A stretch of 64,000 bases of DNA. It comes from Mesoaciditoga sp. Its GTDB lineage: Bacteria; Thermotogota; Thermotogae; Mesoaciditogales; Mesoaciditogaceae. Positions 52,902 through 60,686 of the stretch are shown here, one piece after another. Position 1 is the first letter of the stretch. The number at the start of each line of letters is the position of its first letter. The notes under the pieces were generated by a model, which was given only the letters and a program-made list of their open reading frames with translations, was not told where the DNA came from and ran no database searches. The stretch lies in the NCBI GenBank assembly GCA_002878315.1, contig PNIW01000032.1:24800-88799 (forward strand). Reading direction: 5' to 3'. A program made the translations under genes and the position numbers.

Positions 52902-53549
52902 ATGAAAGAGAGCATAATTTTGCTTGATGCCTGTCAGGAGATAATCGACCTTAAACTCGTTGCGGGCACATGGGGCAACGTTTCTTTAAGACTTGAAAAT
53001 GGCAATATACTTATAACCCCAAGCGGGATTCCTTACGATGCGATAAAGGAAGAAGATCTCGTCTTATGCGACAGATACGGAAATGTCGTCGAGGGGAACC
53101 TTCTCCCATCGAGCGAATTAAAAATGCACGTGTCGATTTACGCATCGAGAAAAGACGTTAACGCGATAGTTCATACCCATAGCCTTTACGCCTCGATAGC
53201 CTCGGCAATTTTCGACGAAGTTCCTTTGTTGGTTGAAGACGTTGCAATGGTAATAGGCGGAAGGATAAAGGTCACATCCTATAAATATCCGGGCACTCAG
53301 GAACTCGCCGATGAAGTTGTCAAGGGGCTTGGAGATAGAATGGCTGCCATAATCGCAAATCACGGTCAAGTCGCAGTCTGTCCCACAATGGAGGATGCGC
53401 TTCTTGCGGCACAGATGTGCGAAAAGGCCGCCCAGATGTACGTTATAGCATCGCAATATCCAAAGGTAAATGCCTTGCCAGATGAAGATATAAGATCCCT
53501 ATACGATAAATACGTTAAATCATACAAAAAACTGAGGGATCTCAAATGA
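52902..53549 (+). CDS. Class II aldolase (L-fuculose-phosphate aldolase family)
   Basis: Zinc-dependent aldolase that would split a ketose-1-phosphate into dihydroxyacetone phosphate and an aldehyde, 215 aa. Residues match FucA well: GTWGNVSLR and ITPSGIPYD (phosphate site), catalytic Glu72 in SSELKMH, and zinc ligands His91, His93 (HTH) and His154 (NHGQV). The overlap (ATGA) with the adenosine-derivative deaminase suggests the substrate is 5-deoxyribulose-1-phosphate or 5-methylthioribulose-1-phosphate and not fuculose phosphate. The chemistry is sure; the substrate is inferred. Confidence 0.88.
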   Translation: MKESIILLDACQEIIDLKLVAGTWGNVSLRLENGNILITPSGIPYDAIKEEDLVLCDRYGNVVEGNLLPSSELKMHVSIYASRKDVNAIVHTHSLYASIASAIFDEVPLLVEDVAMVIGGRIKVTSYKYPGTQELADEVVKGLGDRMAAIIANHGQVAVCPTMEDALLAAQMCEKAAQMYVIASQYPKVNALPDEDIRSLYDKYVKSYKKLRDLK

Positions 53550-54790
53550 GTCTTGTTCTCAAAAATGCCACCGTCCTCGGAAAAGATATGTCCCTGAAAA
53601 AAACCGATATATTCGTGGAAGGGGACAGAATTGTTGATTTTGCAATGGGCGATGAAATGAACCTCGATGGAATGATCGTAATGCCCGGTCTTATCAACAC
53701 GCATACCCATGCCGCAATGACGCTCTTTAGAGGAATTGCCGAAGACGTCGATCTCAACGACTGGTTATTCAATTACATCTTTCCTCGGGAGGATAAGTTA
53801 ACAGAGGATGATGTCTACATAGGAAGTCTTGCCGGTTTCATGGAGATGGTCAGACACGGCATAACGACTTTTGTTGACATGTATTTTCACGAAGACGCGA
53901 TATATCAGGCAGCGAAAGACATTGGAATAAGGGGAATTGTGGCGCGCGGCCTTGCCGATACAGACGGAAAGGGAGAGAGAAAACTCCATCTCGCAGAGGA
54001 TTTTGCGAAAAAACATATCGATGATCCGCTTGTAAAGGGAGGATTTGGCCCCCACGCGCTCTACACCTGCTCTATGCCTTATTTCAAAGATGCGGTGGAT
54101 ACGGCAAAAAAATACTCTCTTCCTCTTACCTTCCATCTTCTCGAATCTCCTAAAGAGAGGGAAAATTTTAAAAAGAACGGTATGGAAGCCGTTGATTTTT
54201 TGGATTCGATAGGCGCATTTTACGAAAGAACGATAATAGCCCATGGCACGCATCTCGACCGTAAAGAACTCGAATTGATCTCTGAAAGAGGATCAACACT
54301 TTCTTACAATCCTTCCTCGAACGCGAAACTTGGAAATGGAATAGCCCCGATAATTCAGGCTCTCGATCTGGGAGTCAACGTGACATTCGGAACGGATTCG
54401 GCCGCTTCAAACAATGCCTTAAACATATTCGATGAGATGAAATTTGGGATACTCCTTCAAAGAGCCAAAGAAAGAGATCCAAAACTCATAAAAGTTGAAG
54501 AAGCGATAAAGATGGCAACATCGAATGCGAAAAAGGCATTGCCATTTGATATAGGCTCTCTCGAGGCCGGAATGCTTGCGGATCTTATCGTCATAGATCC
54601 ACACGATATTTCGACAATTCCGTCGGACAAAATACTTTCCCATATCGTTTATTCTTTTGACACGCCTGCCATAAAAAAGGTTATGATAGGTGGTAGATGG
54701 ATATACGATGAAGGTTTTATTACCGTCGATGAAAAGAAGGTGATAGAAGATTTCGAAAAAGTTTATACCGATCTTAATTCTCGGATTTGA
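53546..54790 (+). CDS. mtaD: MTA/SAH/5'-deoxyadenosine deaminase
   Basis: Amidohydrolase of 414 aa that deaminates 5'-methylthioadenosine, S-adenosylhomocysteine or 5'-deoxyadenosine to the inosine form. MPGLINTHTHAAMTLFRG (about 48-65) holds the metal histidines and EDVDLNDWL the family's substrate loop. TFHLLESPKE, IAHGTHLDRKE and FGTDSAASNNALN give the remaining ligands. Its neighbours (aldolase before, phosphorylases after) fit a by-product salvage role. It overlaps the aldolase gene by 4 nt. The symbol is for the family; dadD would be equally fair. Confidence 0.93.
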   Translation: MSLVLKNATVLGKDMSLKKTDIFVEGDRIVDFAMGDEMNLDGMIVMPGLINTHTHAAMTLFRGIAEDVDLNDWLFNYIFPREDKLTEDDVYIGSLAGFMEMVRHGITTFVDMYFHEDAIYQAAKDIGIRGIVARGLADTDGKGERKLHLAEDFAKKHIDDPLVKGGFGPHALYTCSMPYFKDAVDTAKKYSLPLTFHLLESPKERENFKKNGMEAVDFLDSIGAFYERTIIAHGTHLDRKELELISERGSTLSYNPSSNAKLGNGIAPIIQALDLGVNVTFGTDSAASNNALNIFDEMKFGILLQRAKERDPKLIKVEEAIKMATSNAKKALPFDIGSLEAGMLADLIVIDPHDISTIPSDKILSHIVYSFDTPAIKKVMIGGRWIYDEGFITVDEKKVIEDFEKVYTDLNSRI

Positions 54791-54800
54791 AACGCTTTTT

Positions 54801-55250
54801 TTGATGACGATTTTAAGCGGCTGTTTTTTTGACAAGTACAATATAAGCACGATGAGAAATTTTGTCCCGTCCAATTACAAAGTTAAGACTTACGAGATAA
54901 TAGTGAAGCCCTCTCAGTTTATGGGATACAGATCGAAGGGAATAATAAGAAGTGTCTTTGCAACGTACGTTTCGACATCATCTACCGTCTCTCTCCACGC
55001 CGCGGAATTTCAAAGCACATTTGAAATGCACGATCTCTGGTATGCTTTTGCAAAAAAGGAGAGCGGCACATGGAATGCGCTCAACAGCAGTTTATGGTGG
55101 TTTTCGGGAGGGTTAAAAACTTCGAAATACCTTGCATGGTACACGCATTACACGATCTTCATTCTCGAATCTGAAGATCCGTCATCACTCTATCCCGTCA
55201 AAGACCAGATTCAGAATTTCATGAGCGTGTTTGGAGGCGCAAATAATTGA
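54801..55250 (+). CDS. Putative small lipoprotein, start codon uncertain
   Basis: A 149-aa reading frame of unknown function with LSGC, a lipobox-like sequence, only six residues after the first possible TTG/ATG. That is too short for a signal peptide. Upstream in the same frame the DNA encodes SKKFIPILILGFETLFLMTILSGC, a far better lipoprotein signal. The only start-like codon for it is ATT at 54750, preceded by AAGGTGAT at fitting distance and lying inside mtaD. The rest is beta-rich with aromatic residues (DLWYAFAKKE, SLWWFSGG). The stop overlaps the following radical SAM gene by 4 nt. Confidence 0.6.
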   Translation: MMTILSGCFFDKYNISTMRNFVPSNYKVKTYEIIVKPSQFMGYRSKGIIRSVFATYVSTSSTVSLHAAEFQSTFEMHDLWYAFAKKESGTWNALNSSLWWFSGGLKTSKYLAWYTHYTIFILESEDPSSLYPVKDQIQNFMSVFGGANN

Positions 55251-56233
55251 TATACAGAGAACTTTCTCATTATCTCAAAGAAAGATACGGCACGAGAGTC
55301 CAGAGGGTCTCGATATCTTATTTTAGAACGTGTCCCAACAGAGACGGAACGGCGGGATTTGGCGGATGCACCTTTTGCGAGGAGACTGGAAGCGGTTTTG
55401 GGAACAAATTCAGGAATTTGGACGTTCGCGCCCAGATCTTAGAGGGAATGAAGATCGCGCGGCAAAAGTACAAGGCGGAAAAATTCATGGCGTACTTTCA
55501 ATCATTCACAAATACCTACGGCCCTCTCGAAGAATTGGAAAAGGTCTACAACGAGGCTCTTGTCGAAGGCGTTGTGGCGCTTGATATCTCGACAAGGCCC
55601 GATGCCTTCTCTGAAGAGATTGCCGTTCTGCTTAAGAAGATCTCCGATGAAAGGCACGTTGATATATTCATCGAATTCGGCCTTGAATCGATAAATGAGA
55701 ATACGCTCTCATACGTAAATCGCGGTCATTCGGTCGGAGAGTTCATAGACGCGGTCCTTAGAGCCAAAAGGTATAACTTCGAAGTTATCGCTCATGTTAT
55801 ACTTGATCTTCCAACGGATACGATAGAAGATGAGATAGGATGTGCGAAGATTCTTTCGGCTTTAAGGGTAAATGGCGTCAAGATGCATTCTCTCTACATA
55901 GTCAAAGGCACAAAAATGGGAATTGATTACCTTGAAGGAAGGCTGAAGCCATTCGGCGCCGATGAATACATAAAAAGGGCGCGTGCCTTTCTTTCATATC
56001 TCGATCCTTCAATCGTTATACACAGGATAATATCCACTCCCCCGCAAAATGCGCTTTATTCAATAGGATTAACCTATACCGATGCGAAAAAATTGATAGA
56101 GGAAGAGATGATGAAAAATTCAGAATATCAGGGAGTAAAATTCGATTACCTTAATGGAGGCAACTGGAGAAAAAAATTCGTTGAAAGGAGAAATTCAGAT
56201 GGATTACGTTCAGATGGTCAAAGAATCGGTTGA
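55247..56233 (+). CDS. Radical SAM protein, YhcC/YtqA type (TIGR01212)
   Basis: A 328-aa radical SAM protein. The family signature CPNRDGTAGFGGCTFCEE near residue 28 contains the cluster cysteines. Further matches are FQSFTNTYGPLEELEKVY, STRPDAFSEE and HVILDLPTDT, then the C-terminal substrate part. The biochemical role of the family is not firmly known to me (a tRNA-related or housekeeping modification is possible). The TTG start overlaps the lipoprotein stop. Its last 35 nt contain the start of the first phosphorylase gene. Confidence 0.9.
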   Translation: MIYRELSHYLKERYGTRVQRVSISYFRTCPNRDGTAGFGGCTFCEETGSGFGNKFRNLDVRAQILEGMKIARQKYKAEKFMAYFQSFTNTYGPLEELEKVYNEALVEGVVALDISTRPDAFSEEIAVLLKKISDERHVDIFIEFGLESINENTLSYVNRGHSVGEFIDAVLRAKRYNFEVIAHVILDLPTDTIEDEIGCAKILSALRVNGVKMHSLYIVKGTKMGIDYLEGRLKPFGADEYIKRARAFLSYLDPSIVIHRIISTPPQNALYSIGLTYTDAKKLIEEEMMKNSEYQGVKFDYLNGGNWRKKFVERRNSDGLRSDGQRIG

Positions 56234-57032
56234 TTTTTTAAAGAAAAGGGTGAGATCAAACCCAAAGATTGCGATTGTCCTCGGATCCGGTCTTTCTGTC
56301 ATAAAGGAAAGCCTCACTGATCAAACCAAAATAAAGTATTCTGAAATTCCGCATTTTCCCGTTTCAACGGCGCCCGGCCACGCCGGAGAGTTGATCTTCG
56401 GAAAATGGAAAGGTATCGATACGGTCCTTATGAATGGAAGATTCCATTTTTACGAAGGATATTCCATGAAGGAAGTAACGATGGCAATAAGGGTTTTCCA
56501 GATAATGGGCGTCAAATACCTTTTTCTGACGAATGCTGCCGGCGGGCTAAACCACACATTTGAGCCGGGCCATCCGATGATAATAACCGATCACATAAAT
56601 TTCATGGGAGACAATCCGCTCATAGGCAAGAACATAGATGAATGGGGAGTGAGGTTCCCTGATATGTCCGAGGCTTACAACGCGGAACTCATCTCAATTG
56701 CCGAAGAGGCGGCGAAGGAATTGCTTATCCCTTATTACAAAGGCGTATACGTTGCCGTTTCAGGCCCTTCCTTTGAAACGCCGGCCGAGTTGAGAATGTT
56801 TAGACTTCTCGGAGCGGACGCTGTTGGAATGTCAACAGTGCCCGAGGTGATAGTCGCAAATCACGGAGGAATAAAGGTCCTGGCTGTCTCCGCGATAACG
56901 GACAGAGCCATACCGGAAGGATTGAAACCCCTCACCGCCGAAGAGGTTTTAGAAGTCGCAAACAAAACGGGCATTCAGATTGCAAAGATCTTTGAATCAG
57001 TCATAGAGCGCCTTGGAGAGGAATTGAAATGA
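56199..57032 (+). CDS. Purine nucleoside phosphorylase, copy 1 (6-aminopurine-type base site)
   Basis: Trimeric-type PNP of 277 aa that cleaves nucleosides with phosphate. VLGSGLS (27-33), STAPGHAGE (56-64), TNAAGG (111-116) and SFETPAE (191-197) form the phosphate and ribose sites. In the base site AITDRA, Asp235 stands where 6-oxopurine enzymes have Asn (N243 in human PNP). Asp there favours 6-aminopurines, so this copy may act on adenosine, deoxyadenosine or methylthioadenosine. The ATG at 56199 follows AAAGGAG; the track start is too early. It overlaps copy 2 by 4 nt. Confidence 0.92.
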   Translation: MDYVQMVKESVDFLKKRVRSNPKIAIVLGSGLSVIKESLTDQTKIKYSEIPHFPVSTAPGHAGELIFGKWKGIDTVLMNGRFHFYEGYSMKEVTMAIRVFQIMGVKYLFLTNAAGGLNHTFEPGHPMIITDHINFMGDNPLIGKNIDEWGVRFPDMSEAYNAELISIAEEAAKELLIPYYKGVYVAVSGPSFETPAELRMFRLLGADAVGMSTVPEVIVANHGGIKVLAVSAITDRAIPEGLKPLTAEEVLEVANKTGIQIAKIFESVIERLGEELK

Positions 57033-57835
57033 TAGAAGAAAGCGTTGATTTTTTAAAGTCAAAGATTGGGAAGGTCGACGTTGCGGTAATACTCGGATCC
57101 GGCCTCGGGAAACTCGCCTATGAAGTTGAAGAGGCGGTAAGAATTCCTTACTCGCAAATACCTAACTTTTTGAGATCAACGGCGCCCGGCCACGCCGGAG
57201 AACTGGTCTACGGAAAGGTAAGCGGGAAATATGTCCTTCTTATGAACGGGCGCTTTCACATGTACGAAGGTTATAAGCCCCGCGACATAGTTTATCCGGT
57301 AGAGGTCATGAAGTTAATAGGAATAAAAAAACTCATCGTCACCAATGCGGCGGGCGGAATAAAGCTTTCATTCAAACCAGGCCAACTTGTCTTCATAAAG
57401 GACATAATAAATCTTTCCTTTAGGAATCCTCTTATCGGTCCCAACGACGAAAAGATAGGGCCGAGATTTCCAGATATGTCCTCGCCGCTTTCTGCATTGT
57501 GGATCGAGAAAGCCAATAATGCGATTTACGAAAGCATGAAAGAGAGACTCGAAAGCGGCACATACGCATCGATGTTAGGTCCGAGTTATGAGACGCCGGC
57601 GGAGATAAGAATGTTAAGAAAGATAGGAGCGGACATGGTCGGAATGTCAACGGTCCCCGAAATCATAAAGGCTAACCATGTTGGAATCGAAACTCTTGGG
57701 ATCTCCTGTATTACGAATATGGCTGCCGGCGTCCTTCCGCAGCCTCTTTCGGAAAAAGAAGTCCTTGACGTTGCAAACAGTGTTTCTAAGCGCTTTATAT
57801 CCATTGTTAAGGTAATAATCGAGAAAACATGCTGA
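57029..57835 (+). CDS. Purine nucleoside phosphorylase, copy 2 (6-oxopurine type)
   Basis: Second trimeric-type PNP, 268 aa, about half identical to copy 1 by eye. It keeps ILGSGLG, STAPGHAGE, TNAAGG and SYETPAE. The base-site residue is Asn230 in CITNMA, as in enzymes for inosine and guanosine. It is therefore the better candidate for the product of the upstream deaminase. The ATG overlaps the stop of copy 1. The pyrimidine phosphorylase follows after 9 nt. Confidence 0.93.
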   Translation: MIEESVDFLKSKIGKVDVAVILGSGLGKLAYEVEEAVRIPYSQIPNFLRSTAPGHAGELVYGKVSGKYVLLMNGRFHMYEGYKPRDIVYPVEVMKLIGIKKLIVTNAAGGIKLSFKPGQLVFIKDIINLSFRNPLIGPNDEKIGPRFPDMSSPLSALWIEKANNAIYESMKERLESGTYASMLGPSYETPAEIRMLRKIGADMVGMSTVPEIIKANHVGIETLGISCITNMAAGVLPQPLSEKEVLDVANSVSKRFISIVKVIIEKTC

Positions 57836-57844
57836 GGTGATACC

Positions 57845-59149
57845 GTGAGAGCATACGATGTGATTTTGAAAAAGAGAGATGGCCATGAACTTTCAAAAGA
57901 AGAGATAGGATTCATGGTGAATGGTTTTGTGAAGGGTGAGATTCCCGACTATCAAATGGCAGCCTTTTTGATGGCCGTCTATTTCAGGCACATGAATGCC
58001 GAAGAGAGGTACAACCTTACCGAGGTAATGGCAAGATCCGGAGATACGATAGATCTCTCCTTTATACCGGGAGTAAAGGTAGACAAGCACTCGACGGGAG
58101 GAGTCGGAGACAAGACAACGCTTGTGCTCGCCCCGATGGTTGCTTCGTGCGGTCTGCCTGTTGCGAAGATGTCTGGACGCGGTTTGGGCCATACGGGAGG
58201 AACTGTCGACAAATTAGAATCGATTCCGGGCTTCAGGACAGCCTTAAGCGAAGAAGAATTCAAGAAGTGTGTTAAGGAACATCTCATAGCCGTGGTCGGC
58301 CAGACTGCCAATTTAGCGCCGGCAGACAAAAAGATATACGCGCTCAGAGACGTTACGGCCACAGTTGACGAGATATCCTTGATATCCTCAAGCATCATGA
58401 GCAAGAAACTTGCCGCCGGTGCGGACGCGATAGTGTTAGACGTGAAGGTAGGGTCTGGAGCTTTCATGAAGGATATATCTTCGGCGACAGACCTTGCGCG
58501 CGCGATGGTGGATATAGGGAAAAGGCATGGGAAGGCCATGGTCGCGCTTATAACTGACATGGATAAACCTCTCGGATATACGGTCGGAAACGCGATAGAA
58601 GTAGAGGAGGCAATAGAGACACTTAAGGGAAAAGGTCCCGATGATCTCGAAGAACTGTGCATCGAACTTGGAGCCCAGATGCTCAAACTTGGAAAGATAA
58701 GCGATAACCTTTCTCAGGCGAGAGAGATGCTCAAAAACTCTATAAAGTCAGGGAAAGCCCTTGAGAAGATGCGCGAGATGATAATGGCGCAGGGAGGAGA
58801 TCCGCGCGTTGTCGATGACACGTCTTTGCTTGGGATATCGAAGAAAACGTACGATTTAAGATGCGAAAGTTCCGGGTATGTAGGTGGAATGGACGCGGAG
58901 AAGATAGGAATAGCCTCGATGAAATTGGGTGCAGGCCGCGAGAAGAAAGAAGATGTGATAGATCTGTCTGTGGGGATCCGACTGAGAAAGAAGACAGGAG
59001 ATGAGGTGAAGCACTCAGATGTGCTTTGCACGCTTTATTACAATTCCGAAGAAAAGCTTCAGGAGGCAATAAAACTCGTTAAGGAATCTTACAAAATCTC
59101 AAAATCCAGACCAAAAAAGGTGGAGATAGTGCACGGTGTCGTTGATTAA
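57845..59149 (+). CDS. Pyrimidine-nucleoside (thymidine) phosphorylase
   Basis: Homodimeric phosphorylase of 434 aa acting on thymidine, deoxyuridine and often uridine. The phosphate site KHSTGGVGDKTT is near 80, MSGRGLGHTGGTVDKLES near 110 is the domain signature and DVKVGSGAFMK near 190 the base and sugar site. The start is GTG behind GAGGTGAT, 9 nt after PNP copy 2. With the two PNPs, the operon can cleave both purine and pyrimidine nucleosides. Base preference (deoA versus pdp) cannot be decided by eye. Confidence 0.95.
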   Translation: MRAYDVILKKRDGHELSKEEIGFMVNGFVKGEIPDYQMAAFLMAVYFRHMNAEERYNLTEVMARSGDTIDLSFIPGVKVDKHSTGGVGDKTTLVLAPMVASCGLPVAKMSGRGLGHTGGTVDKLESIPGFRTALSEEEFKKCVKEHLIAVVGQTANLAPADKKIYALRDVTATVDEISLISSSIMSKKLAAGADAIVLDVKVGSGAFMKDISSATDLARAMVDIGKRHGKAMVALITDMDKPLGYTVGNAIEVEEAIETLKGKGPDDLEELCIELGAQMLKLGKISDNLSQAREMLKNSIKSGKALEKMREMIMAQGGDPRVVDDTSLLGISKKTYDLRCESSGYVGGMDAEKIGIASMKLGAGREKKEDVIDLSVGIRLRKKTGDEVKHSDVLCTLYYNSEEKLQEAIKLVKESYKISKSRPKKVEIVHGVVD

Positions 59150-60686
59150 AGGGTTCGCTTTGTTTTTTATACTCTTTCCGGTATTCTTGTTCGCCTCGTC
59201 TCTTTACGTTGTCGATGGGCAGAATATCACGAAAGTTTCGGATATAATTTACTGGAAAGGCACTCCGTTTGTTCAACTTAAAAAAGTCGCGGATTTTTGG
59301 AATATGAAATGGTCTGTAAAGGGTAATATGGGCGTTGTGGAGTGGAATCAAAATTTTGTATCTTTCAATGCGTCAAGCGGAGAAGGACTCTATGATGCCA
59401 TTTACGCGCTTTCAAATGCCGCGAGCAATGCTCAGAATCCTCTCATATCGGTTGAAAGCCTTTCACTTCTGCTTGGTGCCGGCTACACTCAAGAGACAGA
59501 TGGCATCTTCATAATAAAAAGACCTCCGGCACTCGAGATAAATGGCGCGATACTTTACGGTCACCAGTTCACGATCTTTTTCAATACAATTCCTCCGGAC
59601 GGAATCATTAAAGTTTCCCGTAGCGGGATTCTAACAGACATAAAGATCTTTCCCGTAAAATTTTCTCCTGATTACATCCATCCAGACTCTCCTCTTGTCG
59701 TTGAGAAAGATGGAAAGTTTTCCGTCGAATATCTTGTAACTTTTTATTCTACACTGACCGTGAAAACATCCACAGGTACGCCAACGCTGCCTGTTCAGAA
59801 TGCGGAAAGAATAGACTTTGGAAATGGACTCGTGTACAAAACAGCCATCTCGACATTGCTTTCTGGAAAGAGCGTGCATTTGAAGATGATCGAAATTCCT
59901 CCGTCGGCCAATTTGAAGATTAACTATTCCGGCGCGAATTCGATGATTTCTTTGGCTGGAAATAACAGTTTGGCCGTTGTGGGGTTTAAATCGTCCACTC
60001 CGTTGATATACGCGAATAATCGCCTATACGGTGTGCCATCTAATGGATCCCCTATTTTGACATGGAATGGACAAAAATTTGATATAATTGAAACAGATCA
60101 GGTCATAACGGTTAACATAGGAAACATTCCATTTGTAATAGACGGAGTAAATTCAAATTCTGGTAACGTGATCCTTTACACGCCGGGACAGGAGGTTTTC
60201 GATTCTTCAAACAGGCTCTACGTTCAGATAAAAGATGGTCGGGTTATATCGACAGATTATATTCCAAGATCGAATTATTATGTGCTCTCTATAAATAAAA
60301 GTTCTACTATTTTCTGGAATGACGTAAAGACAGGACAAATGGTGAATTTTTTTGTACCATTTTACATAAAGAGTTCTGTTTTTACGCTTCAGGGCAAAAT
60401 CATGATGATTCAAGATTCGTCTAAAATGCCTTTGCTGAATTCGATTTATTCGAAGGATTTTTACGTCGTTGCAACTAAGAATGGGAAACTTTATTTCATC
60501 TACATTCAGGGAGAACAGGATCTTGGAACTGTTTCGGACATTCTTTTAAACATGGACTTTTCAAATGCTTTCTATCTTGGTCGGGATATATTTATGATTG
60601 TTGATGGAAAGGTCGTCAATGGCAATCTTGGTGTCGGTCTATTCTGGATTGAAATCGATAAAACAACTGGAGGTGTTGACAGGTGA
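59136..60686 (+). CDS. Secreted beta-rich protein of unknown function
   Basis: A 516-aa exported protein with signal peptide LIKGFALFFILFPVFLFASS. Residues 25-110 (VDGQNITKVSDIIYWKGTPFVQLKKVADFW...) look like the copper-amine-oxidase-N/stalk type of small wall domain, with a second copy-like part ending FIIKRPP. The remainder is beta-rich with many Asn, Ser and Gly and no motif I recognise. The GTG start overlaps the phosphorylase end by 14 nt and the stop overlaps the EF-G-like gene. It probably sits at the cell surface or toga. Confidence 0.7.
   Translation: MSLIKGFALFFILFPVFLFASSLYVVDGQNITKVSDIIYWKGTPFVQLKKVADFWNMKWSVKGNMGVVEWNQNFVSFNASSGEGLYDAIYALSNAASNAQNPLISVESLSLLLGAGYTQETDGIFIIKRPPALEINGAILYGHQFTIFFNTIPPDGIIKVSRSGILTDIKIFPVKFSPDYIHPDSPLVVEKDGKFSVEYLVTFYSTLTVKTSTGTPTLPVQNAERIDFGNGLVYKTAISTLLSGKSVHLKMIEIPPSANLKINYSGANSMISLAGNNSLAVVGFKSSTPLIYANNRLYGVPSNGSPILTWNGQKFDIIETDQVITVNIGNIPFVIDGVNSNSGNVILYTPGQEVFDSSNRLYVQIKDGRVISTDYIPRSNYYVLSINKSSTIFWNDVKTGQMVNFFVPFYIKSSVFTLQGKIMMIQDSSKMPLLNSIYSKDFYVVATKNGKLYFIYIQGEQDLGTVSDILLNMDFSNAFYLGRDIFMIVDGKVVNGNLGVGLFWIEIDKTTGGVDR

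Noticed and set aside
57979-58686. 235-aa reading frame opposite the pyrimidine phosphorylase gene
   Set aside because: Antisense shadow rich in Ser, Pro and Thr; the sense gene is unmistakable.
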